Shown in pieces: positions 42,370 to 50,717 of a stretch of DNA of 64,000 nucleotides. Both the position numbers and the translations under genes were made by a program. The DNA is from Pantoea sp. alder81. Its GTDB lineage: Bacteria; Pseudomonadota; Gammaproteobacteria; Enterobacterales; Enterobacteriaceae. The stretch lies in NCBI RefSeq assembly GCF_020179835.1, contig NZ_JAIUDA010000002.1, positions 930,001 to 994,000 of the forward strand, in the 5' to 3' direction. Within the stretch, counting starts at the first letter, position 1, and every line of letters begins with the position of its first letter. Below the pieces are notes generated by a model that saw only the letters and a list, made by a program, of their open reading frames with translations, was not told the DNA's origin and searched no databases.

Positions 42370-42814
42370 TCTTTCTTTTGCACCACAATATCCGGCGACT
42401 GAAACCGCGCAGGCGCGAAGTGAATTAATTATTGATCAACAGCCCTGCGGCATCGTGATTCCCGGATCCGTGCTGGAGGCGGCCGTTGAAATTAACGCCG
42501 GAAGGTTTGTTTTGTTTGTCACGGATGGTATCTCGTATGAAGAGTCGCTGAGCATCGTGCTTTATCAACGCGGTGAAGGAGTGCAAGAAATCATTCACAT
42601 CGAGAATGCCTACAGCTCAGGATTTTTTGAGCAGTTCGCAATTCATCAGGATCACATCGAATTTAAATTTCTCGGAGGAGCACGCTGGTCGCTGGAAGTG
42701 GCAGATGCGCCCAAATTTGCACTACCTTTCATTGGCGATCCTCAATTCGTTAAACGTAGCCCCGGATTCAAAAAGCAACTGCTCATCACGTCTCATGAAA
42801 AAAGGGCAGGATAA
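42353..42814 (+). CDS. Hypothetical protein
   Basis: 153 residues, unrecognised. It has no signal peptide or TM segment; alternating hydrophobic residues (SELIIDQQPCGIVIP, RFVLFVTDGISYEESLSIVLY) suggest a beta-rich soluble fold. The start MKQVFNLSF at 42353 overlaps the preceding small gene by 17 bp with GGTGAAG upstream, so translation is probably coupled. The pairing of two small unknown cytoplasmic genes in an accessory region resembles a toxin-immunity or toxin-antitoxin module, but no such domain is identified. Confidence 0.6.
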   Translation: MKQVFNLSFAPQYPATETAQARSELIIDQQPCGIVIPGSVLEAAVEINAGRFVLFVTDGISYEESLSIVLYQRGEGVQEIIHIENAYSSGFFEQFAIHQDHIEFKFLGGARWSLEVADAPKFALPFIGDPQFVKRSPGFKKQLLITSHEKRAG

Positions 42815-42823
42815 CCTGCCCTT
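42798..42823 (-). terminator. Terminator of the mgtB transcript
   Basis: On the minus strand AAGGGCAGG-TTAT-CCTGCCCTT is followed by a T-run (42798-42803 read in reverse). It begins 7 bp past the stop of the 28-codon ORF, so that ORF is inside the mgtB transcript. It overlaps the 3' end of the convergent hypothetical gene. Confidence 0.82.
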
Positions 42824-42830
42824 AGTTTCA

Positions 42831-42917
42831 CTAACGAAACACCAACGTTAGCACGACAATCACCACCATCATTATTAGCAGATGGCACACCACTTTATTA
42901 AGATTCCGATTCCGCAT
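42831..42917 (-). CDS. mgtR: MgtR-like 28-residue membrane peptide
   Basis: A 28-codon ORF starts 15 bp after the mgtB stop, with GGAGG 5 bp before its ATG. The product has a basic N-terminus (MRNRNLNK), one hydrophobic helix (VVCHLLIMMVVIVVLTLVF) and a terminal Arg. In Salmonella the 30-residue MgtR is encoded directly downstream of mgtB with the same layout and binds MgtC (and MgtA), promoting turnover. No mgtC lies in this window. The assignment is by position, size and topology, not clear sequence identity. Confidence 0.7.
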   Translation of the reverse strand: MRNRNLNKVVCHLLIMMVVIVVLTLVFR

Positions 42918-42932
42918 AGCGCCTCCATGGGG

Positions 42933-45656
42933 TTAGAACCACTGGCCGAAGCGTTTGATGTAGAGCATTTTCATGCCCTGTGCGACTACGCAGTAACCTA
43001 ACAAGGTCGCGACCAGCCATGGGAAATAAGCCCATGGCAACGGCGTCAATCCCACCATGTGTCCCAACGGGGAGAATGGCAGCAGAATGCCGGCAATCAT
43101 CACACACGCCGTAGTCAGCAGCACCGGCAGTGCAGCACGGCTCTGGATGAACGGAATTTTTTGTGTGCGCAGCATATGCACCACCAGCGTCTGGGACAGC
43201 AACCCTTCAACAAACCAACCGGACTGGAACAGTGACTGCATTTCCGGTGTGTTGGCGGCAAACACGTACCACATCACAGCAAAAGTCGTGATATCAAAGA
43301 TCGATGATGTAGGACCAATCCACAGCATAAAGCGTTTGATATTACGCGCGTCCCATTTGCGCGGTTTACGCAGGAACTCACGATCCATTTTGTCCCATGG
43401 CAGCGCCAGCTGAGACAGATCGTACATCAGGTTCTGAATCAGCAAATGAATCGCCAGCATCGGCAGGAACGGAATAAAGGCGCTCGCCACCAGCACCGAG
43501 AACACGTTGCCAAAGTTGGAGCTGGCGGTCATGTTCAGATACTTGATGATGTTGCCGAAGGTCTCGCGCCCTTTCATCACCCCCTCTTCCAGTACCATCA
43601 GATCCTTTTCCAGCAGGATGATGTCAGAAGACTCTTTGGCGATATCCGCTGCGCTGTCGACTGAAATCCCCACATCCGCATCACGCAGCGCAGGCGCATC
43701 ATTGATGCCGTCGCCGAGGAAGCCGACGGTATGTCCCTGCTGCTGCAGCGCGCGCAGAATGCGTGATTTCTGCAGCGGCGTCAGTTTGGCGAACACCGCG
43801 CTGTGCGCTGCCGCCTCCGCCAGTTGCTCGTCACTCATCATCGCGATCTGATCGCCAGTCACGATATCGCCACTGTCGATGCCCACCTGCTGGCAAATAC
43901 GTGCGGTGACCACCGGATTGTCACCGGTCAGCACTTTGACGCTCACGCCGTTATCGCGCAGCGCGGTGATGGCTTTGGCGGCACTCTCTTTAGGCGGATC
44001 GAGGAAGGTCAGCAGCCCTTCCACGGTCAACCCTTGCTCATCTGCGACGCTCAGCGCCTGCTGCAAGCCCGGCTCCTCCAGTACACGACTCGCCACCAGC
44101 AATACACGGAAGCCTTGCTCGTTGTACTGGTGGGCCAGTGCTAACAATTCAGCGCGGCGCTTTTCATCCAGCGGCTGAACCAGTTTTCCTTCACGCTCAG
44201 CCGTAGCGATGCTCAGCATCTCTTCCACCGCGCCTTTACAGATCAGCATCTGTTGATTCAGACGACGATCGCGCACTACAACAGAAACGCGGCGACGCAC
44301 AAAATCAAACGGCAGCTCATCCACTTTGGCGTAATAGTCGCCCATGTCCGCCGTTACACGATCCTTGCCGTACCGCAAAATCGCGCGATCCATCAGGTTT
44401 GGCGTACTGCTCTGATAGTGGCTGTTGAGCCAGCTCAGCATCAACACGCGAGAGTTTTCTACCCCAGCGCAATCCAGATGATGCTCAAGAATAATGTTGT
44501 CCTGGGTCAGCGTGCCGGTTTTATCGGTACACAGGATATCCATCGCACCGAGGTTTTGAATCGCGTTCAGCCGTTTCACAATCACTTTGCGGCGTGACAT
44601 GGCAATCGCGCCTTTCGCCAGATTCGAGCTGACAATCATCGGCAGCATTTCCGGCGTCAAACCCACCGCCACCGCCAGCGCAAACAGCGAGGCATCCAGC
44701 CAGTCACCTTTGGTTAACCCGTTAATCAGCAGCACCACCGGCACCATCACCAGCATGAAGCGGATCAGCAGCCAGCTCACGCTGTTCACACCGCGATCAA
44801 AAGCGGTTTGAGTACGGTTGCCGACAATCGATTTCGCCAGGCTGCCGAAGTAGGTTTCGCCGCCGGTTGCCACCACCACGGCTTTGGCGCTGCCACTGGA
44901 GACGTTGGTGCCCATCAGACATACGCTGCCGAGTTCCAGCAGAGAGGCGCCCTGCTCGCTGGTGCCTGCGCCCTTACTGGTCACGTTACCTGTGACGTCA
45001 TATTTCTCCACCGGCAGAGATTCACCGGTGAGAATCGCCTGGCTGATAAACAGGTCACGCGAATCCAGCAAACGTACGTCGGCAGGCACCAGATCGCCAG
45101 CAGACAGATAGATAATGTCTCCGGGCACTAAAGTGGCAATATCCACTTCCTGTTTAGCCGGTGGCTGCTGCGCAGATTCCCGGCGCAGCACGGTGGCGGT
45201 CGTGCGCACCATGGATTTCAATGCCTGCGCGGCTTTATTGGTACGGAACTCCTGCCAGAAGCGCAGCAAACCGCTGAGCGTTACCATCGTCACAATGATG
45301 ATGACACCGGTCAGATCGGTCTCCTCGCCTTTACGCAGCGGCAGGACGTAATCAGTGAAAAAGCTCACCGCCGCCAGCGCCATCAACACATAAATGAACG
45401 GGTTGTTGAATGCCCGAATCAGCTGAATCAGCGCGTGCGGCGCTTTATCATGAGCCACCTGATTGCGGCCATAAACCTCCAGACGCGCTTCGGCTTCACG
45501 TTCGCTCAGGCCCAGTGCGTCACTGCGCAGGCGAACCAGAGTTTCATCGGCGGTGAAACCCGCTTCGTCTTCAATCAGATAGCGCGGCGTTTTCTGACGC
45601 TGCGGGCGTGCGTTGCTCCAGGCTTTTTTGTCCTGGTTGAGTTTCATGTCAGTCAT
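42933..45656 (-). CDS. mgtB: Magnesium-translocating P-type ATPase MgtB
   Basis: Inner-membrane Mg2+ importer of 907 residues. P3-type ATPase plan: N-terminal cytoplasmic part, TM1-2 at about 85-125, TGES actuator motif, phosphorylation site DKTGTLTQD, GDGINDAP hinge, and C-terminal TM helices. The N-terminus (MTDMKLN), RFWQEFRTN and the C-terminus IKRFGQWF match Salmonella MgtB rather than E. coli MgtA. A good ribosome site, AGAGGAATG, precedes the ATG. It is transcribed with a long leader and a downstream MgtR-like peptide. Confidence 0.95.
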   Translation of the reverse strand: MTDMKLNQDKKAWSNARPQRQKTPRYLIEDEAGFTADETLVRLRSDALGLSEREAEARLEVYGRNQVAHDKAPHALIQLIRAFNNPFIYVLMALAAVSFFTDYVLPLRKGEETDLTGVIIIVTMVTLSGLLRFWQEFRTNKAAQALKSMVRTTATVLRRESAQQPPAKQEVDIATLVPGDIIYLSAGDLVPADVRLLDSRDLFISQAILTGESLPVEKYDVTGNVTSKGAGTSEQGASLLELGSVCLMGTNVSSGSAKAVVVATGGETYFGSLAKSIVGNRTQTAFDRGVNSVSWLLIRFMLVMVPVVLLINGLTKGDWLDASLFALAVAVGLTPEMLPMIVSSNLAKGAIAMSRRKVIVKRLNAIQNLGAMDILCTDKTGTLTQDNIILEHHLDCAGVENSRVLMLSWLNSHYQSSTPNLMDRAILRYGKDRVTADMGDYYAKVDELPFDFVRRRVSVVVRDRRLNQQMLICKGAVEEMLSIATAEREGKLVQPLDEKRRAELLALAHQYNEQGFRVLLVASRVLEEPGLQQALSVADEQGLTVEGLLTFLDPPKESAAKAITALRDNGVSVKVLTGDNPVVTARICQQVGIDSGDIVTGDQIAMMSDEQLAEAAAHSAVFAKLTPLQKSRILRALQQQGHTVGFLGDGINDAPALRDADVGISVDSAADIAKESSDIILLEKDLMVLEEGVMKGRETFGNIIKYLNMTASSNFGNVFSVLVASAFIPFLPMLAIHLLIQNLMYDLSQLALPWDKMDREFLRKPRKWDARNIKRFMLWIGPTSSIFDITTFAVMWYVFAANTPEMQSLFQSGWFVEGLLSQTLVVHMLRTQKIPFIQSRAALPVLLTTACVMIAGILLPFSPLGHMVGLTPLPWAYFPWLVATLLGYCVVAQGMKMLYIKRFGQWF

Positions 45657-45745
45657 GATGACATTCCTCTATTCTTTTTTACGGCAATAAATATCCCTGC
45701 GCGTTAAGCACACATTCAGGGAGAAACTTAATTAACGGTTTAGCG

Positions 45746-45781
45746 TTAGCTTATTAAAAATAGCCTGTCGGGAATTTCCAT
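45746..45781 (-). CDS. Short leader ORF 3 of mgtB
   Basis: An 11-codon ORF (MEIPDRLFLIS) has an almost ideal Shine-Dalgarno (GGAGGTGAT) ending at its ATG. Its start region lies in two overlapping hairpins that exclude each other (stem ATTTCC/GGAAAT or CGGGA/TCCCG). It stops 89 bp before the mgtB start. A perfect hairpin CTCGTTA-ATA-TAACGAG (45816-45832) precedes it. Confidence 0.45.
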   Translation of the reverse strand: MEIPDRLFLIS

Positions 45782-45916
45782 ATCACCTCCCGGAAATAAA
45801 GCGCGAAGAAAATCGCTCGTTAATATAACGAGTGAATAACAGATTCGATGTTCAGGCGTGCGCAGTTATGCGGAGGTCATCCGTTTAACGCGCAGCAAAA
45901 TTCTGCACGCTGAAGA

Positions 45917-45967
45917 TCAGCGCGCGCATCGAGGCGGAGGGAAAAGTGCGTTTAAAATCATGTGCAT
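45917..45967 (-). CDS. Short leader ORF 2 of mgtB with Pro-Pro-Pro
   Basis: A 16-codon ORF, MHMILNALFPPPRCAR, ends in TGA. The three consecutive prolines are a classic ribosome-stalling motif. The proline-rich leader peptides of enterobacterial Mg2+ transporter genes (MgtL, MgtP) use proline codons to sense proline or Mg2+-dependent ribosome stability. The ribosome site (GGGG, 9 nt upstream) is moderate. Confidence 0.45.
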   Translation of the reverse strand: MHMILNALFPPPRCAR

Positions 45968-46083
45968 GATGAGATCCCCACGGGCATCAATCCGCTACTG
46001 TCGTTTAAAGGGGAACAATCATCAGAAAGGAGAGAGGATTGCTGCCCGCCGTGTTGGCAAGCAGCGACAAAAGAATTCGCGCG

Positions 46084-46125
46084 TCAGCTTGCCTTGTGTT
46101 GCCATCTAAAAGGGTGACTGTCCAA
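46084..46125 (-). CDS. Short leader ORF 1 of mgtB
   Basis: A 13-codon ORF (MDSHPFRWQHKAS) starting at TTG, with AGGAG 7 nt upstream, is the first ORF of the transcript, about 22 nt from the predicted 5' end. Position and size suit a leader peptide; the sequence is not one I recognise. Confidence 0.4.
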   Translation of the reverse strand: MDSHPFRWQHKAS

Positions 46126-46153
46126 CTGAATTCTCCTGTTTGAAGTTGGCGCC

Positions 46154-46181
46154 ATTATATTCCTGAAGAATTTGAAGTAAA
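46154..46181 (-). promoter_or_regulatory. Predicted mgtB promoter
   Basis: On the minus strand TTTACT-N16-TATAAT gives a start near 46147 and a leader of about 490 nt. A consensus PhoP box was not found; two direct ATTTCCGTT copies 21 bp apart lie just upstream (about 46188-46217, plus-strand reading) and may be an operator. The rest of the gap up to 46419 holds no gene that I can see. Confidence 0.5.
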
Positions 46182-46419
46182 GTTAATTATTTCCGTTCAG
46201 CAACGAGTTTAATTTCCGTTGTGATTTGGTTGATGTAAGGACCAAAATTAGCGAGTCTGTAACACAGCACAGTGCGATAACAATAACTGCATATTTAACA
46301 GGCTTATAACCGAACCACCGCGCTTAGAACCGTAAAGCATATGCATAGCCATAAATTGACTATTCTTCATTACGGCGCTCTCGTAAACTCGCGTTACTTT
46401 TTTAAGGCAAGGAAACAAC

Positions 46420-47988
46420 ATGAAAAAAATTATTCCCTCACTGCTGGCGTTATCGCTGGTAGCCGCCTTCTCCGCTCAGGCCGCAACACCCAAGGATACG
46501 CTGGTGATTGCGCAGTCGACTGACGATGCTGATAGCTTCGATCCGGCGCAGGGCTTTGAACTCACCACAGTGCAAGCATTCACCAACATCTATCAGCGTT
46601 TGGTTCAGTCGGATCCGACTAATCCTACCGATCTGAAGCCGACGCTCGCCACCTCGTGGACGCCAGGCAGTGATAACCGCAGCCTGACCTTTGAACTGCG
46701 CAAAGGCGCGCAATTCGCCAGCGGCAATCCGCTGCGTCCGGAAGATGTGATCTTCTCGCTGGGTCGCGTGGTGAAACTTAACCTTGATCCTTCCTTTATC
46801 CTGACGCAGCTCGGCTGGAATAAAGACAACGTCGATACCTTCCTGAAGAAAGTCGATGACAACCATGTGCAGATCAGCTGGAGCGCCAACGTCAGCCCGG
46901 CCTACGTACTGAGCCTGCTATCGGCCCCAGTCTCTTCAATTGTGGATGAGAAAACCGCGCAGGCGAACGCTAAAAACGGCGACTTCGGCCACGCCTGGCT
47001 AGGCACCAACTCAGCCGGTAGCGGCCCGTATCAGATTCGTAAAGTGGTGCTGCATGAAGTGGTGCTGCTGACCGCGAACCCGACCTCACCGGCGGGCGCA
47101 CCGAAGCTGAAGAATATCCTGATCAAGAACGTGCCAGAACCTGCTGCGCGTCGTCTGCTGCTGGAACAGGGCGATGTGGATATCGCCCGTAACCTCGGCG
47201 CGGACCAAATAGCAGCGCTGAAAGGCAAAGCGGGCGTGAAGACCGAAGCGATTCCGATGGCTTCGCTGTACTACATTCAGTTCAACGTCGGTGAAAATCC
47301 CGTGCTGAAGAATCCAGCCCTGTGGGAAGCAGCACGTTACCTGTTCGACTATAAAGGCATTGCTAACGACTTGCTGAAAGGCCAGTTTGAAGTGCATCAG
47401 ACCTTCCTGCCAAAAGGCTTCCTCGGTGCGCTGAACGACACGCCGTTCACTTACGATCCGGAAAAAGCCAAAGCGATTCTGAAGAAAGCAGGATTAACCA
47501 ACGTTAGCTTTAAACTCTCTACCAGCAACCAGCCGCCGTACCTCGACATCGCGCAAGCGCTGCAGGGCAGTTTTGCCAAAGGTGGCGTGAAGGTAGAAGT
47601 GCAGCCGGGCCTGAGTTCTGAAGTCTCTACTCGCGTGAAAGCGCATCAGTACGAAGCCACGCTGAACGCCTGGGGCGCGGATTACTTCGATCCGAATACC
47701 AACGCCGCATCGTTCGCCTACAACCCGGAAGATGGCAGCAAAACCATCGCTTACCGCTCTGACTGGCACATTCCCGAGTTGAGCAAGCAGACGCTGGCCG
47801 CCACCGCCGAATCCGACAGCAACAAACGCGTTGAGCTGTATCAAGCCATGCAGCGTGAAGTACTGAAGAACTCGCCGTATGTGATTGGCTTGCAGGCACG
47901 CAACCTGATTGCGCTGCGCGATAACCTGCAAGGCTATGTGCAGGGGATTAACCCAGACATGGTGTATTACTCGCAGGTTTCTAAGTAA
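46420..47988 (+). CDS. Peptide-type ABC transporter, substrate-binding protein
   Basis: 522-residue family 5 extracytoplasmic binding protein (DppA/OppA type). Signal peptide MKKIIPSLLALSLVAAFSAQA; N-terminal signature LVIAQSTDDADSFDPAQGFE; the family block LTFELRKGAQFASGNPLRPEDV is present. It is soluble (no lipobox). First gene of a five-gene importer operon; the permease start directly overlaps its stop by one base. The ligand is unknown: family members carry peptides, nickel, haem, glutathione or opines. Confidence 0.9.
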   Translation: MKKIIPSLLALSLVAAFSAQAATPKDTLVIAQSTDDADSFDPAQGFELTTVQAFTNIYQRLVQSDPTNPTDLKPTLATSWTPGSDNRSLTFELRKGAQFASGNPLRPEDVIFSLGRVVKLNLDPSFILTQLGWNKDNVDTFLKKVDDNHVQISWSANVSPAYVLSLLSAPVSSIVDEKTAQANAKNGDFGHAWLGTNSAGSGPYQIRKVVLHEVVLLTANPTSPAGAPKLKNILIKNVPEPAARRLLLEQGDVDIARNLGADQIAALKGKAGVKTEAIPMASLYYIQFNVGENPVLKNPALWEAARYLFDYKGIANDLLKGQFEVHQTFLPKGFLGALNDTPFTYDPEKAKAILKKAGLTNVSFKLSTSNQPPYLDIAQALQGSFAKGGVKVEVQPGLSSEVSTRVKAHQYEATLNAWGADYFDPNTNAASFAYNPEDGSKTIAYRSDWHIPELSKQTLAATAESDSNKRVELYQAMQREVLKNSPYVIGLQARNLIALRDNLQGYVQGINPDMVYYSQVSK

Positions 47989-49040
47989 TGGCAGTGTCTG
48001 CTTCACAGGCCGGGTTCGCCCGGCCGCTCTGGCAACGCTTCAGCCGCCTGGTCACCAGCCTGTTATCGCTACTGGTGACCTTGATTGGTTTGTTAGCGTT
48101 CACTTTCATGTTGTCGCACCTGTCACCGGTTGATCCGGTGCAACAGATCGCGGGCGATCACGCCAGCGAAGCCACCTACACGCAAGTGCGTCACGATTTG
48201 GGTCTGGATCAGCCGGTATTGGTGCAGTTCTGGCGCTATATCAGCCATCTGGCGCAGGGCAATTTAGGGCTATCGCATCTAACCAATCAGCCCGTCAGCG
48301 CTGATCTGATGCGTACCTTCCCCGCCACCATTGAACTTGCCACCTGTGCGATGATCTTTGCCGCGGTGTTTGGTATTGCCTTAGCACTGCTGGCCGCGTG
48401 GAAACCGGGCAGCGTTATCGATAACGTTGCGCGCTTTATTTCGCTGCTTGGCTATTCGGTGCCGGTATTCTGGCTGGGTTTGCTGGGCTTGCTACTGTTT
48501 TACGCCGTGCTGCACTGGTCCGCTGGACCGGGACAGCTGGATGATATCTGGATCTACACGCTGGAGCCGAAAACCGGCTTTGTACTGATCGATAGCTGGC
48601 TGTCAGGCGATCCAGAGATGTTCCGCAATGCGATTGCCCACCTGTGGCTGCCGGTGGTGATCCTTGGTTTACTGGCGATGGCCGGTATTACGCGTCTGCT
48701 GCGTGCCGCGCTATTGGAAGAGAGCAGCAAAGAGTATGTGATTCTGGCGCGCGCCAAAGGCGCAAGCCGCAGCCGCATCCTGCTGCGCCATATCTTCCCC
48801 AACGTGCTGGGTACGCTGATCACGGTGATCGCCCTCTCCTACGCCACGCTGCTGGAAGGTTCGGTGTTAACAGAGACAGTATTTGCCTGGCCGGGTGTCG
48901 GGCGCTATATGACCAACGCGCTGTTTTCCTCTGATACACCAGCGATTCTCGGCTCGACCCTGCTGATTGGCAGTTGCTTTATTCTGCTCAACGCCGTGGC
49001 CGATGCTCTCACCTGGTTAACCGATCCGAGAACCCGATGA
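47988..49040 (+). CDS. Peptide-type ABC transporter, permease 1
   Basis: 350-residue DppB-like permease with about six TM segments and the EAA-loop region EYVILARAKGASRSRILLRHIFPNVLGTL. It shares its first base with the binding-protein stop and overlaps permease 2 by 4 bp (ATGA). Confidence 0.92.
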   Translation: MAVSASQAGFARPLWQRFSRLVTSLLSLLVTLIGLLAFTFMLSHLSPVDPVQQIAGDHASEATYTQVRHDLGLDQPVLVQFWRYISHLAQGNLGLSHLTNQPVSADLMRTFPATIELATCAMIFAAVFGIALALLAAWKPGSVIDNVARFISLLGYSVPVFWLGLLGLLLFYAVLHWSAGPGQLDDIWIYTLEPKTGFVLIDSWLSGDPEMFRNAIAHLWLPVVILGLLAMAGITRLLRAALLEESSKEYVILARAKGASRSRILLRHIFPNVLGTLITVIALSYATLLEGSVLTETVFAWPGVGRYMTNALFSSDTPAILGSTLLIGSCFILLNAVADALTWLTDPRTR

Positions 49041-49894
49041 CTCAACAACTCTCTGAACTGGAAACAGTTCGTCCGCGTCGCCGCCGCGCGCGCGTGACTT
49101 CACTGACCATCGGTCTGACGCTGGTGGTGATTGTAGTGGCGATGGCGCTGTTTGCCCCGCTGCTGGCACCCTTTGACCCTAACGCGCAAGTAATCGCCCA
49201 GCGTTTGCAGGCCCCTTCCGCACTGCACTGGTTCGGCACTGATGGCTTTGGCCGTGATTTGCTGTCACGCGTGATCTACGGTGCACGCCCCACGCTGCTA
49301 CTGGTGTCTCTGATTCTGGTGCTGACCATTCCGGTGGGTCTGCTAATCGGGATTACCGCTGGCTACGTTGGCGGCTGGACCGAACGCGTGCTGATGCGCA
49401 TCACGGATATCTTCCTGTCGCTGCCGAATCTGGTGATCGCGTTAGCGCTGGTCGCCATGCTCGGCCCAGGATTGATGAATGGCGCGCTGGCGCTAGCCCT
49501 AACCAGTTGGCCACCGTTTGCCCGTCAGGCGCGTGCGGAAACCCTGGCGTTACGTCGCAGCGACTATCTGGCAGCTGCGCGCATGCAGGGCATCACCGGC
49601 CTGCGCTTGATGTTCGGCCATATTCTGCCGCTGTGCTTGCCGACCGCCGTGGTGCGTGCGGCACTGAGTCTCGGCGGCATCATTCTCTCCGCAGCGGGAC
49701 TCGGCTTCCTGGGCATGGGCGTGCAACCGCCAACGGCCGAATGGGGTTCGATGGTGGCAGAAGGCAGTAAAGTGATCTTCGACCAATGGTGGGTGGCCGC
49801 CGCACCGGGTGGAGCAATTCTGTTCGCCAGCCTGGCGTTTAATCTGACAGGCGATGGCCTGCGCGACCGACTGGATACCCGTCATGCCAAATGA
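49037..49894 (+). CDS. Peptide-type ABC transporter, permease 2
   Basis: 285-residue DppC-like permease. An Arg-rich N-terminus (RPRRRRARV) precedes the first TM; the family motif HWFGTDGFGRDLLSRVIYGAR and EAA loop DYLAAARMQGITGLRLMFGHILP follow. Translationally coupled on both sides. Confidence 0.92.
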   Translation: MTQQLSELETVRPRRRRARVTSLTIGLTLVVIVVAMALFAPLLAPFDPNAQVIAQRLQAPSALHWFGTDGFGRDLLSRVIYGARPTLLLVSLILVLTIPVGLLIGITAGYVGGWTERVLMRITDIFLSLPNLVIALALVAMLGPGLMNGALALALTSWPPFARQARAETLALRRSDYLAAARMQGITGLRLMFGHILPLCLPTAVVRAALSLGGIILSAAGLGFLGMGVQPPTAEWGSMVAEGSKVIFDQWWVAAAPGGAILFASLAFNLTGDGLRDRLDTRHAK

Positions 49895-50717
49895 TCTGTT
49901 AATTGATGCGCAAGGACTGACCATTCGCAGCGAAGATACGTTGCTGGTGGATAATATCGCCTTCCAGATTGGCCGCGAGCGCGTGGCGCTGGTGGGTGAA
50001 TCCGGTTCGGGTAAATCACTGACTGCACGTACATTGATGGGCTTGCTGTCGCCAGCATTACAGTTGCAGGCCGATCGCTTGCAGGTGGTGGGTGCCGATG
50101 CCCTCAGCCTGCGTGAACGTGACTGGATCGCCCTGCGCGGCGGTAAAGTGGCGATGGTGATGCAGGACCCGAAATACGCACTGAATCCAACGCGTACCAT
50201 TGGCTGGCAAGTGGAAGAGCCGCTGGTGCTGCACCGCAAAATGAGCCGTGCCGAACGCAAAGAGAAAGTGTGCGAGATGCTGGATGCAGTGGGTTTGCCC
50301 GATCCGCGCCAGTTGATGAAGCGTTATCCGCATCAGCTCTCCGGCGGTATGGGGCAACGCGTGATGCTGGCGATTGCCCTGATCACCGATCCTGAACTGC
50401 TGATTGCCGATGAACCGACCTCGGCGCTCGATCATGCAATGCGCGATCAGGTGCTGGCGCTGATTCGTCGTTTAGTCGAACAGCGCAATATGGGCTTACT
50501 GCTGATCAGCCACGATCTGCAACAGGTCTCCGAGCACTGCGACCGCGTGATGGTAATGTACAAAGGCAAATTGCTGGATACGCTACCTGCGGCACAACTC
50601 TCCAATGCGACCCATCCTTACACCCGCACGCTGTGGTCCTGTCGCCCAAGCAAAGCCACGCACGGTGAACGTTTACCGGTGCTGGATCGCGCTGCGCTGG
50701 AGGCAGACCATGATTGA
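49884..50717 (+). CDS. Peptide-type ABC transporter, ATPase 1
   Basis: 277-residue DppD-like ATPase: Walker A GESGSGKS, Q-loop MQDPKYALNP, signature LSGGMGQRV, Walker B LLIADEPTSALD, H-loop ISHD, and the C-terminal oligopeptide-transporter extension (HPYTRTLW). The start ATG overlaps permease 2 by 11 bp. Confidence 0.93.
   Translation: MPNDLLIDAQGLTIRSEDTLLVDNIAFQIGRERVALVGESGSGKSLTARTLMGLLSPALQLQADRLQVVGADALSLRERDWIALRGGKVAMVMQDPKYALNPTRTIGWQVEEPLVLHRKMSRAERKEKVCEMLDAVGLPDPRQLMKRYPHQLSGGMGQRVMLAIALITDPELLIADEPTSALDHAMRDQVLALIRRLVEQRNMGLLLISHDLQQVSEHCDRVMVMYKGKLLDTLPAAQLSNATHPYTRTLWSCRPSKATHGERLPVLDRAALEADHD

Noticed and set aside
42933..45656. Annotation as mgtA
   Set aside because: N- and C-terminal sequence follow Salmonella MgtB, and an MgtR-like peptide follows; MgtA has a different N-terminus.
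46160..46260. PhoP box for mgtB
   Set aside because: TAAAC/TGAAC elements are present but spaced 12 bp apart instead of 11, and no consensus pair was found, so it is not claimed.
46341..46523. 60-codon ORF upstream of the binding protein
   Set aside because: It overlaps the signal peptide of the binding-protein gene in another frame and has no ribosome site.
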